Positions 5,045 to 13,514 of a stretch of 28,042 bases of DNA are shown piece after piece (within the stretch, counting starts at the first letter, position 1; each line of letters begins with the position of its first letter). This stretch comes from Saccharothrix sp. ST-888 (GTDB lineage Bacteria > Actinomycetota > Actinomycetes > Streptomycetales > Streptomycetaceae): NCBI RefSeq assembly GCF_000955975.1, contig NZ_JYJF01000101.1, positions 1 through 28,042 on the forward strand, read 5' to 3'. The position numbers and the translations under genes are program-made. Below the pieces are notes generated by a model. That model was given only the letters and a program-made list of their open reading frames with translations, did no database searches and was not told where the DNA came from.

Positions 5045-7927
5045 GTGGACGACCCCCGGCCCTCGCAGCCGAACAGTGCGCAGCCCTCCGCCGACGCCGC
5101 GCAGCCCCCCGCCGGCCAGTCTCCCGCAGCCGAGCAGCGGCCCGGGGGCGAGCAGCCCGACGACGACCGGCACAGCTACCCGCAGCACTGGGAGGCCGAC
5201 GTCCTGCTGCGCGACGGCGGCACGGCCAGGATCCGTCCGATCACCCCGGCCGACGCCGAGCGGCTGGTGGAGTTCTACGAGCAGGTCTCCGACCAGTCGA
5301 AGTACTTCCGCTTCTTCGCCCCCTACCCGAGGCTCTCCGACCGGGACGTCAGGCGCTTCACCCACCACGACTACATCAACCGCGTCGGACTGGCCGTGGT
5401 GGTCAGGGACCGGTTCATCGCCACCGTCCGCTACGACCGGATCGACCCCGACGGCCGTCCCTCGGCCTCCGGGACCGACGCCGAGGTGGCCTTCCTGGTG
5501 CAGGACGCCCACCAGGGCCGCGGGGTGGCCTCCGCGCTGCTGGAGCACATCGCGGCGGTCGCCCAGGAGCGCGGCATCCGCCGGTTCACCGCCGAGGTGC
5601 TGCCCGAGAACCGCAAGATGGTGAAGGTCTTCACCGACGCCGGGTACGTCCAGCGGCGCAGCTTCGCCGAAGGCGTGGTCCACCTGGAGTTCGACCTGGA
5701 GCCGACCGCCGCCTCACTCGCGGTGATGCGCGCCCGCGAGCACCGCGCCGAGGCCAGGTCCGTGCAGCGGCTGCTCACCCCGCGCTCGGTGGCCGTCCTC
5801 GGGGTGTCCCGCAGCCCGCAGTCGGTCGGCCGGGCGCTGCTGCGCAACCTCGCCGGCTTCCAGGGCCCGGTGTACGCGGTGAACCGCAAGGCGCCGCCCG
5901 GCACCGAGCTGGAGGGGGTGCCCACCCACCGCTCGCTGCTGGAGATCGAGGGCCCGGTCGACCTCGCGGTGATCGCCGTGCCCGAGCCCGCCGTCCCGCA
6001 GGCGGTCGCCGAGTGCGGAGCGCACGGTGTGCAGGGCCTGGTGGTGGTCACCGCCGGGTACGCCGAGACCGGCCCGGAGGGGCGCGACCGGCAGCGCGCG
6101 CTGGTCCGCCAGGCCCGCGCCGCCGGCATGCGGGTGATCGGCCCGAACGCGTTCGGCCTGCTCAACACCGATCCCGAGCAGCCGCTGAACGCCTCACTGG
6201 CACCCGTGCTGCCCGAGCGCGGACCGTTCGGACTGTTCTGCCAGTCCGGCGCGGTCGGGGTGGCCCTGCTGGAGGCGACCCACCGCCGGGGCATGGGCAT
6301 CTCCTCCTTCGCCTCGGTCGGCAACCGGGCGGACGTCTCCGGCAACGACTGGCTGCAGTACTGGGAGGAGGACCCGGCCACCGAGGTGGTGCTGCTCTAC
6401 CTGGAGTCCTTCGGCAACCCGCGCAAGTTCACCCGGATCGCCCGCCGCCTGGCCGGGACGAAACCGGTGGTGGTGGTCAAGGGTGCCCGGCACACCGGCA
6501 GCCTGCCGCCGGGCCACGCCGTCCAGGCCGCCGTCGGCGGGCTGCAGGACGCCACCGTGGACGCGCTCTTCCGGCAGGCCGGGGTGCTGCGGGTGGACAC
6601 CATCACCGAGCTGCTCGACACCGGCGAACTGCTCGCCGCCCAGCCGCTGCCGGCCGGCGACCGGGTCGCGGTGGTCGGCAACTCCGACTCCCTGGGCCTG
6701 CTCACCTACGACGCCTGCCTGGGCGCCGGGCTGCGCCCGCGCACCCCGGTGGACCTCACCACCGCCGCCACCGGGGAGAACTTCCGGATCGCCCTGGAGA
6801 CCGCGCTCGGCGACCCGGCCGTGGACGCGGTGGTCGCCGTCGCCATCCCGCCGATCGCCGCGCAGACCGCCGTCACCCCCGATCTCGGCGCCGACGAGCC
6901 CGAGTTCGCCGAGGCACTCACCGAAGCGGGCACGCGGGCGGCCGAGTTGGGCAAGCCGCTGCTGCTGGTGCACCTGGCGCTGACCGAACTGCCCCAGCGG
7001 CTGCGCCTGGTGGGCATCCCGGCCTACCCGAGGCCGGAGCGGGCCGTCGACGCGCTCACCCAGGCCGTGCACTACGCCGACTGGCGCCGCCGCACCGCCG
7101 AGGCCGAGCAGACCGCCCGGGTACCCGAGTTCGAGCGGATCGACGAGGCCGGCGCCCGCGCGCTGATCACCGAGGCCCTCCGGACCCGTCCGGCCGCCGC
7201 ACCGTCCCGGCCCGCCGGCGCACCCGGTGCCGCCGGGAAGTGGCGCACCTTCCCCGACGACCGGGCCGCCGCGCTGCTCGCGTGCTACGGCATCGACGTC
7301 GTGCCGACCCTGCCCGCGCCCGACGAGGAGAGCGCCGTCCGGGCCGCCGCCGCCCTCGGTTACCCGGTCGCGCTCAAGGCCACCGCCGAGCACCTGCGCC
7401 ACCGCCCGGACCTCGGCAGCGTCCGGCTCGACCTCACGGGGGAGGCCGGGCTGCGCCGCGCCTACCGGGAACTGGACGCCCTGCTCGGCGGCGCCGAACG
7501 GGTCCGCCCGGTGGTCCAGCGGATGGCCCCGCGCGGGGTGGACACCGTGATCGGCGCCACCGTGGACCCGGGAGTCGGCGCGATCCTCTCCTTCGGTCTG
7601 GCCGGCGCCCCCGCCGAACTGCTGGGCGACGTCGCCCACCGGCTGATCCCCGCCACCGACCGCGACGCCGCCTCGCTGATCCGCGAGGTGCGGGCCGCAC
7701 CGCTGCTGTTCGGCTGGCGCGGTGCCGTCCCGGTGGACACCGACGCACTGGAGGAACTGCTGCTGCGGGTCTCCCGGCTGGTCGACGATCTCCCCGAGGT
7801 CGCCTCGGTGGATCTCGAACCCGTGGTCGTCGCCCCGCACGGCCTTGCGGTCCTGGAGGCGCGCGTCCGGATCGCTCCGCTCCCGGTCCGCACCGATCTG
7901 GGCCCGCGCGCCATGAGCACCCTGTAA
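5045..7927 (+). CDS. GNAT acetyltransferase fused to an NDP-forming acyl-CoA synthetase-like protein (Pat type)
   Basis: A 960-residue multidomain cytoplasmic protein. A Pro/Gln-rich tail of about 45 residues precedes a GNAT acetyltransferase domain (about 60-215) with the acetyl-CoA loop QDAHQGRGVA near 153-162. Next come a CoA-binding Rossmann domain from about 243 (SVAVLGVSRSPQSVGRAL), a ligase-CoA-like domain containing FCQSGAVG and, after about residue 735, an ATP-grasp-like domain (PVALKATAEHLRHRPDLGSV, later VDLEPVVV). This GNAT-first order is that of actinobacterial protein acetyltransferases such as S. lividans PatA, which acetylate acyl-CoA synthetases; Salmonella Pat has the reverse order. 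The loop where catalytic ADP-forming synthetases carry a phosphohistidine (consensus near SHTGA) reads GARHTGSLPPGHAV here, so the large part may only sense CoA or nucleotide. Start GTG 5045 is favoured over upstream codons by the -10 at leaderless spacing. Confidence 0.88.
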   Translation: MDDPRPSQPNSAQPSADAAQPPAGQSPAAEQRPGGEQPDDDRHSYPQHWEADVLLRDGGTARIRPITPADAERLVEFYEQVSDQSKYFRFFAPYPRLSDRDVRRFTHHDYINRVGLAVVVRDRFIATVRYDRIDPDGRPSASGTDAEVAFLVQDAHQGRGVASALLEHIAAVAQERGIRRFTAEVLPENRKMVKVFTDAGYVQRRSFAEGVVHLEFDLEPTAASLAVMRAREHRAEARSVQRLLTPRSVAVLGVSRSPQSVGRALLRNLAGFQGPVYAVNRKAPPGTELEGVPTHRSLLEIEGPVDLAVIAVPEPAVPQAVAECGAHGVQGLVVVTAGYAETGPEGRDRQRALVRQARAAGMRVIGPNAFGLLNTDPEQPLNASLAPVLPERGPFGLFCQSGAVGVALLEATHRRGMGISSFASVGNRADVSGNDWLQYWEEDPATEVVLLYLESFGNPRKFTRIARRLAGTKPVVVVKGARHTGSLPPGHAVQAAVGGLQDATVDALFRQAGVLRVDTITELLDTGELLAAQPLPAGDRVAVVGNSDSLGLLTYDACLGAGLRPRTPVDLTTAATGENFRIALETALGDPAVDAVVAVAIPPIAAQTAVTPDLGADEPEFAEALTEAGTRAAELGKPLLLVHLALTELPQRLRLVGIPAYPRPERAVDALTQAVHYADWRRRTAEAEQTARVPEFERIDEAGARALITEALRTRPAAAPSRPAGAPGAAGKWRTFPDDRAAALLACYGIDVVPTLPAPDEESAVRAAAALGYPVALKATAEHLRHRPDLGSVRLDLTGEAGLRRAYRELDALLGGAERVRPVVQRMAPRGVDTVIGATVDPGVGAILSFGLAGAPAELLGDVAHRLIPATDRDAASLIREVRAAPLLFGWRGAVPVDTDALEELLLRVSRLVDDLPEVASVDLEPVVVAPHGLAVLEARVRIAPLPVRTDLGPRAMSTL

Positions 7928-8015
7928 CCTTCCTTGGTTGCGCCCATCAGATCCCCCGCGGGCGCGGAAGGCCGGAAGCCCGGCCAGTGCCGACCGCTTC
8001 GTCGGCGGGACATGC

Positions 8016-8021
8016 CAGGAT
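8016..8021 (+). promoter_or_regulatory. -10 element of a leaderless DUF5998 promoter
   Basis: CAGGAT ends 6 nt before ATG 8028. The intervening GGAGCT could also act as a very close ribosome site, so the leaderless reading is probable rather than certain. Confidence 0.4.
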
Positions 8022-8027
8022 GGAGCT

Positions 8028-8618
8028 ATGGCGAAGACCGGTACCACCACCACGCAGGACCTGCGCTCGGCCATCGAGCGCAGCGGCTACTACCCGGCCC
8101 TGGTGTCCGAGGCAGTGGAGTCCGCGGTGGGCCCCGAGCCGATCACCTCGTACCTGGTGCACCAGGAGACCACCTTCGACGCCAACGAGGTGCGCCGGCA
8201 CGTGACGGTGCTGGTGCTCACCCCGTCGCGGTTCGTGGTCAGCCACACCGACGAGCAGGCCGGCGACGCCACCAGCCCGGTGCCGTACGCCACCACCTCC
8301 ACCGAGTGCGTCCGGATCGACCGGATCAACTCCGTGGTGCTGAGCCGCATGGTCGCCAACCCCGAGACGTACACGCCGGGCACGCTGCCCCGCGAGGTGG
8401 TGCTCACCATCGGCTGGGGCGCCGTCCAGCGGCTCGACCTGGAGCCGGCCGGCTGCTCCGACCCCAACTGCGAGGCCGACCACGGCTACACCGGGTCGGC
8501 CACCGCCGACGACCTGTCGCTGCGGGTCAGCGAGGCCGGGGACGGTCCGGAGACGGTGGCCCAGGCCCTGCTCTTCGCGCGCGCTCTGTCCGAGGCGACC
8601 ATCGCCAACCGGGCCTGA
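8028..8618 (+). CDS. DUF5998 family protein
   Basis: A 196-residue soluble protein conserved in actinomycetes and of unknown function. Recognisable stretches are LRSAIERSGYYPALV, SYLVHQETTFDANEVRRH, TLPREVVLTIGWGA and the acidic, cysteine-bearing segment CSDPNCEADHGYTG, followed by DDLSLRVSEAGDG. The two cysteines in the CxxxxC arrangement and the nearby His might bind metal, but this is only a guess. There is no signal peptide or membrane segment. It ends 15 bp before the phosphodiesterase-like gene, so the two are probably cotranscribed. Confidence 0.9.
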   Translation: MAKTGTTTTQDLRSAIERSGYYPALVSEAVESAVGPEPITSYLVHQETTFDANEVRRHVTVLVLTPSRFVVSHTDEQAGDATSPVPYATTSTECVRIDRINSVVLSRMVANPETYTPGTLPREVVLTIGWGAVQRLDLEPAGCSDPNCEADHGYTGSATADDLSLRVSEAGDGPETVAQALLFARALSEATIANRA

Positions 8619-8633
8619 GGGCGTACGGCACCC

Positions 8634-9797
8634 ATGTCGCACCTCGACTACGACTCCTTCGAGATCCTCGACCCCTCCGGCGCCCCCGTCCCCGCGTACG
8701 GGCACGGCTCGCTGGCCGACCTGCTGCCCGCCGTGGTGGCGGGGCTCGGCGTACCCGGCTTCGAGAGCGGGCTGGCGCTGACCCCGGCCGACCGGGTCTG
8801 CGTGTTCCTGGTCGACGGCATGGGCTGGGAGCTGATCCGCCGTCACCCCGACTGGGCGCCGTTCCTGAACTCGCTGGTCCCGGGCGGCCGGTCGATCACC
8901 TCCGGGTTCCCGTCCACCACCGCCACCTCGCTGGCCTCGGTCGGCACCGGCCGCACCCCCGGGGTGCACGGCCTGGCCGGCTACACCGTGGCGGTCCCCG
9001 GTGCCGGCTACCTGATGAACCAGCTGCGGTGGCAGCCGCACGTCGAGCCGAGCAGCTGGCAGCCGTACCCGACCGTCTTCGAGCAGGCCCACGCGGCCGG
9101 GGTGGCGACCTGCCAGGTCTCCTCCCCGCTGTTCGCCCAGACCCCGCTCACCCGGGTCGCGCTCTCCGGCGGCACCTTCCTCGGCCGCACCACCGGCGAG
9201 GAGCGGATGGACGTCTCCGCCCAGTGGCTGGCCGAGCACGACCGGGCCCTGGTCTACACCTACGTCAGCGAACTCGACGCGGCGGGCCACCGCTACGGCG
9301 TCGACTCCGACGAGTGGCGCCTGACCCTCAACGCCGTGGACCGCCTGGTCCAGCGGCTCGCCGAACAGCTCCCGCCGCGCTCCGCGCTGTACGTCACCGC
9401 CGACCACGGCATGATCGACATCGCCCCCGAGGACCGGATCGACTTCGACGAGGACTGGGAGCTGAGTGCGGGCGTCGCCCTGCTCGGCGGCGAGGGCCGG
9501 GCCCGGCACGTGTACGCGGTGCCCGGCGCGGCCGCCGATGTGCTCACCGTCTGGAGCGAGGTGCTCGGCGACCGGATGTGGGTGGCCAGCCGCGACCAGG
9601 CGATAGCCAGCGGCTGGTTCGGCCCCGTGATCGACGACCGGGTCTACCACCGGATCGGCGACGTGGTCGCCGCGGCCCGGGACGACGTCGCCGTGATCGC
9701 CTCCCGCAACGAGCCCGGCGAGTCCTCGATGATCGGCCTGCACGGCTCGATGACCCCGGTGGAGCAACTGGTGCCGCTGCTCGAAGTCCGCGCCTGA
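8634..9797 (+). CDS. Alkaline phosphatase superfamily protein (nucleotide pyrophosphatase/phosphodiesterase type)
   Basis: A 387-residue hydrolase of the alkaline phosphatase superfamily. Metal-site motifs appear in order: CVFLVDGMGWEL (first Asp, residue 61), the nucleophile region GFPSTTATSLAS (Thr95 or Thr96), SELDAAGHRYG (Asp and His), ADHGM (Asp and His) and LHGSM near the C-terminus (His). These match two-metal phosphodiesterases and nucleotide pyrophosphatases; the substrate is unknown. No signal peptide is seen, so it is predicted to be cytoplasmic. It follows DUF5998 with a 15-bp gap and precedes thymidine kinase by 43 bp on the same strand, suggesting a short operon. Confidence 0.88.
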   Translation: MSHLDYDSFEILDPSGAPVPAYGHGSLADLLPAVVAGLGVPGFESGLALTPADRVCVFLVDGMGWELIRRHPDWAPFLNSLVPGGRSITSGFPSTTATSLASVGTGRTPGVHGLAGYTVAVPGAGYLMNQLRWQPHVEPSSWQPYPTVFEQAHAAGVATCQVSSPLFAQTPLTRVALSGGTFLGRTTGEERMDVSAQWLAEHDRALVYTYVSELDAAGHRYGVDSDEWRLTLNAVDRLVQRLAEQLPPRSALYVTADHGMIDIAPEDRIDFDEDWELSAGVALLGGEGRARHVYAVPGAAADVLTVWSEVLGDRMWVASRDQAIASGWFGPVIDDRVYHRIGDVVAAARDDVAVIASRNEPGESSMIGLHGSMTPVEQLVPLLEVRA

Positions 9798-9840
9798 CCC
9801 GCACCCATCCGAAGTCTTTCGAAAGGCCTCCGCTCCACCC

Positions 9841-10497
9841 ATGGCTGACCTGGTGTTCTTCTCCGGCACGATGGACTGCGGCAAGTCGACGCTCGCCCTC
9901 CAGCTCGACCACAACCACGCCGCACGCGGCCGCAAGGGGATCATCTTCTCCCGCCACGACCGGGCCGGTGCCTCCACCATCTCCAGCCGCCTGGGCCTGC
10001 GCGCCGACGCCGTCGAGGTCACCGAGGGCTTCGACTTCCACGCCTACGTGGTCCACCTGCTCTCGGCCGGCGGCAAGGTCGACTACCTGATCTGCGACGA
10101 GGCCAACTTCTACGACGCCGAGCAGGTCGACCAACTCGCCCGCGTGGTCGACGAGCTGAGCATCGACGTCTTCACCTTCGGGATCACCACCGACTTCCGC
10201 ACCAAGCTCTTCCCCGGCTCCCAGCGCCTGATCGAACTCGCCGACCGGGTGGAGATCCTCCAGGTCGAGGCGCTCTGCTGGTGCGGTGCCCGGGCCACCC
10301 ACAACGCCCGCACGGTCGGCGGCGTGATGGTCGTCGAGGGCGCGCAGGTCGTGGTCGGCGACATCGCCGTCAGCGAGAGCGAGGTCGGCTACGAAGTGCT
10401 CTGCCGGCGGCACCACCGCCGCCGTCTCACCGCGGCCACCGCCCGCGCCTCGGTGCTCTCCCCGGACGTCCTCCCGTTCGAGGCCCAGCGCCCCTGA
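9841..10497 (+). CDS. tdk: Thymidine kinase (type II)
   Basis: Phosphorylates thymidine to dTMP for nucleotide salvage. The protein has 218 residues. The Walker A motif is GTMDCGKST (residues 9-17). The catalytic base is Glu87 in LICDEANFYD. The substrate lid region follows FGITTDFRTKLFPGS. Zinc-binding residues of the type II class are visible as Cys146/Cys148 (ALCWCGARATHNAR) and Cys188 with His191 (VLCRRHHRR). The C-terminus is longer than in the compact enzymes by about 20 residues. The ATG at 9841 has only a weak upstream purine run. Its end faces the VOC gene, with a hairpin between them. Confidence 0.95.
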   Translation: MADLVFFSGTMDCGKSTLALQLDHNHAARGRKGIIFSRHDRAGASTISSRLGLRADAVEVTEGFDFHAYVVHLLSAGGKVDYLICDEANFYDAEQVDQLARVVDELSIDVFTFGITTDFRTKLFPGSQRLIELADRVEILQVEALCWCGARATHNARTVGGVMVVEGAQVVVGDIAVSESEVGYEVLCRRHHRRRLTAATARASVLSPDVLPFEAQRP

Positions 10498-10521
10498 ACG
10501 CCCGCCCGGGCGGCACCTGCC

Positions 10522-10544
10522 CAGGGCGTGGTCACCGCGCCCTG
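10522..10544. terminator. Hairpin between the convergent tdk and VOC genes
   Basis: Arms CAGGGCG (10522-10528) and CGCCCTG (10538-10544) with a 9-nt loop, in the 66-bp gap between converging stop codons. A self-complementary CGCCCGGGCG lies just upstream. Confidence 0.5.
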
Positions 10545-10563
10545 CGGACAAGCGGCCGGGCGG

Positions 10564-11295
10564 CTAGGGAAGTTGGACCACCGAGAACCGCCCGCCCTGC
10601 GGATCCGCCAGCCGGGCCACCCACCCGGCCGGGCCGTCGTACGGGGGCACCAGCACCGTGCCGCCCAGTGCCACCGCCTGAGCAGTCGTCAGGTCGACGT
10701 CGCTGACCGCGAAGTGGACCCGCCAGCGCGGCGGACCGTCCCGCAGGTCGGTACTGTGCCGGATACCGGCCAGCGGCGCCGTCGCGTCCTGCTGGGGCAC
10801 GCTCGGCCCGAACACCATCCGGTAGAAGGCGGCGGCCGACTGCTCGTCAGGAGTCAGCAGTTCGCTCCAGACGGGGGCGCCGGGCTCGTCGACCACCTCC
10901 CAGCCGAGGTGCTCCTCGCCCTGCCAGAGACCGAACACCGCCCCCCACACGTCGGCGGCGATCGCCAGCCGTCCGGCCCGCTCGGCCTGCAGCGGGCCGA
11001 CCGCCACCGTGCCGCCGCACTCGCGGATCCGCTGCGAGACCAGATCGGCGTCGTCCACCGAGAAGTACGTCGTCCACTCCACGGGACGGCCGGGACCCGG
11101 AGGGGTGACACCGATTCCGGCGACCTTGGCGCCGTGCAGGGTGGCCCGCGCGTAGGCGCCGAGATGGGTCGGCCCGGGTGTGAACTCCCAGTCCAGCAGC
11201 GCTCCGTAGAAGGCCGTGGCCCCCTGGTGGTCGCTGGTCATCAGGCTCACCCAGCAGGGCGTGCCCTGGGTCAGCCGCACCGTCACCGCTGTCAT
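10564..11295 (-). CDS. VOC family protein with two glyoxalase-like domains
   Basis: A 243-residue cytoplasmic protein of the vicinal oxygen chelate superfamily. It has two tandem repeats, about residues 8-115 (GTPCWVSLMTSDHQGATAFY ... WTTYFSVDDAD) and 130-240 (PVWSELLTPDEQSAAAFYR ... WRVHFAVSDVD). Each has the PxWxEL/V-type entry strand and an AFY helix typical of the actinobacterial 27-kDa antigen Cfp30B-like group. Enzymatic activity, if any, is unknown; relatives include glyoxalases and antibiotic resistance proteins. A longer frame exists, but ATG 11295 is preceded by GAGGAGG at 6-nt spacing and begins the homologous region. It is divergent from the sulfurtransferase across about 150 bp. 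Confidence 0.9.
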   Translation of the reverse strand: MTAVTVRLTQGTPCWVSLMTSDHQGATAFYGALLDWEFTPGPTHLGAYARATLHGAKVAGIGVTPPGPGRPVEWTTYFSVDDADLVSQRIRECGGTVAVGPLQAERAGRLAIAADVWGAVFGLWQGEEHLGWEVVDEPGAPVWSELLTPDEQSAAAFYRMVFGPSVPQQDATAPLAGIRHSTDLRDGPPRWRVHFAVSDVDLTTAQAVALGGTVLVPPYDGPAGWVARLADPQGGRFSVVQLP

Positions 11296-11430
11296 CGCGT
11301 GCCTCCTCGCCGGGGGCGGTCGGCAAGGCCGCCGCGCGTCCCAGGGCGATGGTTCCACCTCGGGCCGCCGAAATCCGCTGACCGCGCGGCGTAGTAGGCA
11401 AAGACCGTACAAAGAGCGGAGTCGTCGCGT

Positions 11431-11436
11431 CACAAT
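11431..11436 (+). promoter_or_regulatory. -10 element of a leaderless sulfurtransferase promoter
   Basis: CACAAT ends 7 nt before the ATG at 11444. It overlaps the earlier in-frame ATG at 11435, which could therefore not be on a transcript from this promoter. Confidence 0.4.
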
Positions 11437-11443
11437 GGCGGGC

Positions 11444-12334
11444 ATGACAGCCGCATCCACTGATGGTTCCGTCGCCGGCCGCCCGCTCGACGGTTCTCCG
11501 CTGGTCTCCGTCGCCGAGTTGGCGACGGCCCTCGACTCCGCGGACCCGCCGGTCCTGCTCGACATCCGCTGGCAGCTCGGCGGTCCGCCCGGCGCCGGGG
11601 AGTTCGCCGCCGGGCACCTGCCGGGTGCCCAGTACATCGACCTGGACAGTGAGTTGGCCGCGCTCCCCGGTGCCGCTGGTCGCCACCCGCTGCCCGACCC
11701 CGAGGTGTTCGGCGCGGCCGTGCGCCGGGCCGGGGTACGTGCCGACCGCCCGGTGGTGGTCTACGACGCCGGGCCCGCGACCTCGGCCGCCCGCGCCTGG
11801 TGGCTGCTGCGCTGGTCCGGCCACCGGGACGTCCGGGTGCTGGACGGCGGCCTGGCCGCCTGGCGCGCGGCCGGCCTGCCGGAGAGCACCGGGCAAACGC
11901 CGGCACCGGCAGGCGACTTCGAGCCCGCCCCCGGCCAACTGCCCACCCTGGACGCCGGACAGGCCGCCGCGCTGGCCCGCATCGGACTGCTGCTCGATGC
12001 CCGCGCGGGCGAGCGCTACCGGGGCGAGGTCGAGCCGATCGACCCCAGGGCCGGACACATCCCGGGCGCGGTGAGCGCCCCCACCACGGAGAACCTCGGT
12101 CCGGACGGGCGCTTCCTGCCCGCCGCCGCACTCGCCGAGCGCTTCCGCGCCCTCGGCGCGGGCGACCGCAAGGCCGACGAGGTCGGCGTCTACTGCGGTT
12201 CGGGCGTCACCGCCGCGCACGAGCTGCTGGCCCTGACGGTGGCCGGCTTCGGGGCCGCGCTCTACCCGGGCTCCTGGAGCGAGTGGTCCGCCGACCCGGA
12301 CAACCCGGCAGCCACCGGCCACCAGCCCGGCTGA
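11444..12334 (+). CDS. Sulfurtransferase, 3-mercaptopyruvate type (two rhodanese domains)
   Basis: Transfers sulfur from mercaptopyruvate or thiosulfate to thiol or cyanide acceptors. The 296-residue protein has an inactive N-terminal rhodanese domain (about 20-150, with LLDIRWQLGG and GHLPGAQYIDLD) and an active C-terminal one (about 165-285). The active Cys251 lies in YCGSGVTA. The Cys-Gly-Ser-Gly-Val-Thr-Ala loop is typical of mercaptopyruvate sulfurtransferases, whereas thiosulfate enzymes usually have basic residues there. ATG 11444 is chosen because a -10 element sits at leaderless spacing; ATG 11435 (three residues longer) is the alternative. The gene converges on sepH. Confidence 0.9.
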   Translation: MTAASTDGSVAGRPLDGSPLVSVAELATALDSADPPVLLDIRWQLGGPPGAGEFAAGHLPGAQYIDLDSELAALPGAAGRHPLPDPEVFGAAVRRAGVRADRPVVVYDAGPATSAARAWWLLRWSGHRDVRVLDGGLAAWRAAGLPESTGQTPAPAGDFEPAPGQLPTLDAGQAAALARIGLLLDARAGERYRGEVEPIDPRAGHIPGAVSAPTTENLGPDGRFLPAAALAERFRALGAGDRKADEVGVYCGSGVTAAHELLALTVAGFGAALYPGSWSEWSADPDNPAATGHQPG

Positions 12335-12417
12335 TCACCGGCGACCCGCCTTCCGGGGGCGGCCCGACCGCCGGGCACACCCCCGAGGGCGGGAACCGTC
12401 CGAGAAGAGGCGTGCCC

Positions 12418-12467
12418 TTGTCCCGTACGGATCGTTGTCCCGTACGGATCGTTGTCCCGTACGGGAC
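12418..12467. repeat. 17-bp tandem repeat ending in a palindrome
   Basis: The unit TTGTCCCGTACGGATCG occurs at 12418-12434 and 12435-12451. A third partial copy begins at 12452 and ends in the perfect 14-bp palindrome GTCCCGTACGGGAC (12454-12467). It sits between the convergent sulfurtransferase and sepH stop codons. Confidence 0.85.
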
Positions 12468-12488
12468 CGGCCGACCGGGTCTCCTCCC

Positions 12489-13514
12489 TCAGTCCTGCTT
12501 CTTGCGGCGGCTGCCGAAGACGATCTCGTCCCAGCTCGGCACGGTGGCCCGTCGGCCGGGACGGACGCCGTCAGCCTCGGCCTGGCGGTCGGTCGTGCCC
12601 ACCAGCCGCTCACGGTGCGGGGCGACCGCGCGCGGCATCAGGATGTCGGCGTACGCCGAGCCCGCGCCGACACTGGCGGCCGGAGCGGCCTGCTCCTCCG
12701 CCTCCTCGACCTCCTCCACCTGCACCGGCTCCACGGCCGGGAGGGTGAGGTCACCGCGGAACGCGGGCACCACGTCCAGCAGGCTGGTCAGCGAATCCCG
12801 GCCGTCGGCCGTGGCCTCGCGGACCTCGCGACCCGACATGATCCGGTCCGCCGAGGGGCGCTCGATCATCGGGCGGGCCGGGCGGTCCTGGGGGAGCCTG
12901 GCGATCCGCGGGATGAACGGGAAGACCGAGTCCTCCTCGCGCTCGACGCTCTCGCCGATCAGCGCGCGGGCCTCGTCGTCGTTCGGCTGCACCAGGCGAC
13001 GCGGCGGGTCGTACGTCCAGCTCGCGCTGCGGCCCTCGCCGTCCGCCCGGTAGTAGAGGATGACCTCCCAGGTGCCGTCCTCACGGCGCCAGGAGTCCCA
13101 CCGCTCGGTGTCCTTCTCCGCGGCCCGCAGCGCCAGCCGCTCGGCCACGGCCTCGCCGAGCTGCGGCCCGGTGGGCTCGCCGTGGCGGCGGATCGCGGTC
13201 TTGCGGGCCCGCTCGGCCATGAAGGCGCGCTCGGCCAGCACCGGACCCTCGAAGCGCCGGACCCGGTCCACCGAGATGCCGGCCGCCTGGGCGACCTCCT
13301 CGGCGGAGGCACCGGCTCGTATCCGCGCCTGGATGTCCCGGGGCCGCAGGTGGCTCTCCACCTCGATCTCGATCTGACCGAGGCGTGGCCGGTCCCCGCG
13401 GATGGCGGCGCGCAGCCGCTCGTCGATGGGGAGGGTGTACTCGGTGCTGTCGGCAGCCTTGAGCACCAGCCGTGTGCCGTCATTGCTGACCGCCACGACG
13501 CGCAGTTCGGGCAC
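12489..13514 (-). CDS. sepH: Septation protein SepH
   Basis: SepH (DUF3071) is a cytoplasmic cell-division protein that binds FtsZ and stimulates its assembly in Streptomyces and mycobacteria. The 341-residue product starts PELRVVAVSNDGTRLVLKAA, the conserved N-terminus. A helix-turn-helix-like segment spans about residues 58-95 (RPRDIQARIRAGASAEEVAQ and onward). The middle is conserved through the WDSWRREDGTWEV stretch. The C-terminal half is acidic and probably flexible (VEEVEEAEEQ), ending in a short basic tail RRKKQD. The open frame continues 29 codons further upstream, but GTG 13514 has an excellent GGGAGGT ribosome site at 5 nt and matches the known family start. Confidence 0.96.
   Translation of the reverse strand: MPELRVVAVSNDGTRLVLKAADSTEYTLPIDERLRAAIRGDRPRLGQIEIEVESHLRPRDIQARIRAGASAEEVAQAAGISVDRVRRFEGPVLAERAFMAERARKTAIRRHGEPTGPQLGEAVAERLALRAAEKDTERWDSWRREDGTWEVILYYRADGEGRSASWTYDPPRRLVQPNDDEARALIGESVEREEDSVFPFIPRIARLPQDRPARPMIERPSADRIMSGREVREATADGRDSLTSLLDVVPAFRGDLTLPAVEPVQVEEVEEAEEQAAPAASVGAGSAYADILMPRAVAPHRERLVGTTDRQAEADGVRPGRRATVPSWDEIVFGSRRKKQD

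Noticed and set aside
4658..10022. Long Gly/Val- and Arg/Pro-rich frames on both strands over the GNAT fusion, DUF5998 and phosphodiesterase genes
   Set aside because: High-GC shadow frames of low complexity without domain signatures; the genes on the other frame have strong family motifs.
10522..12467. Regular hairpins and short repeats considered as a CRISPR array or insertion-sequence ends
   Set aside because: No regular repeat-spacer structure, no cas genes, no transposase and no target duplications. They are terminators and simple tandem repeats.
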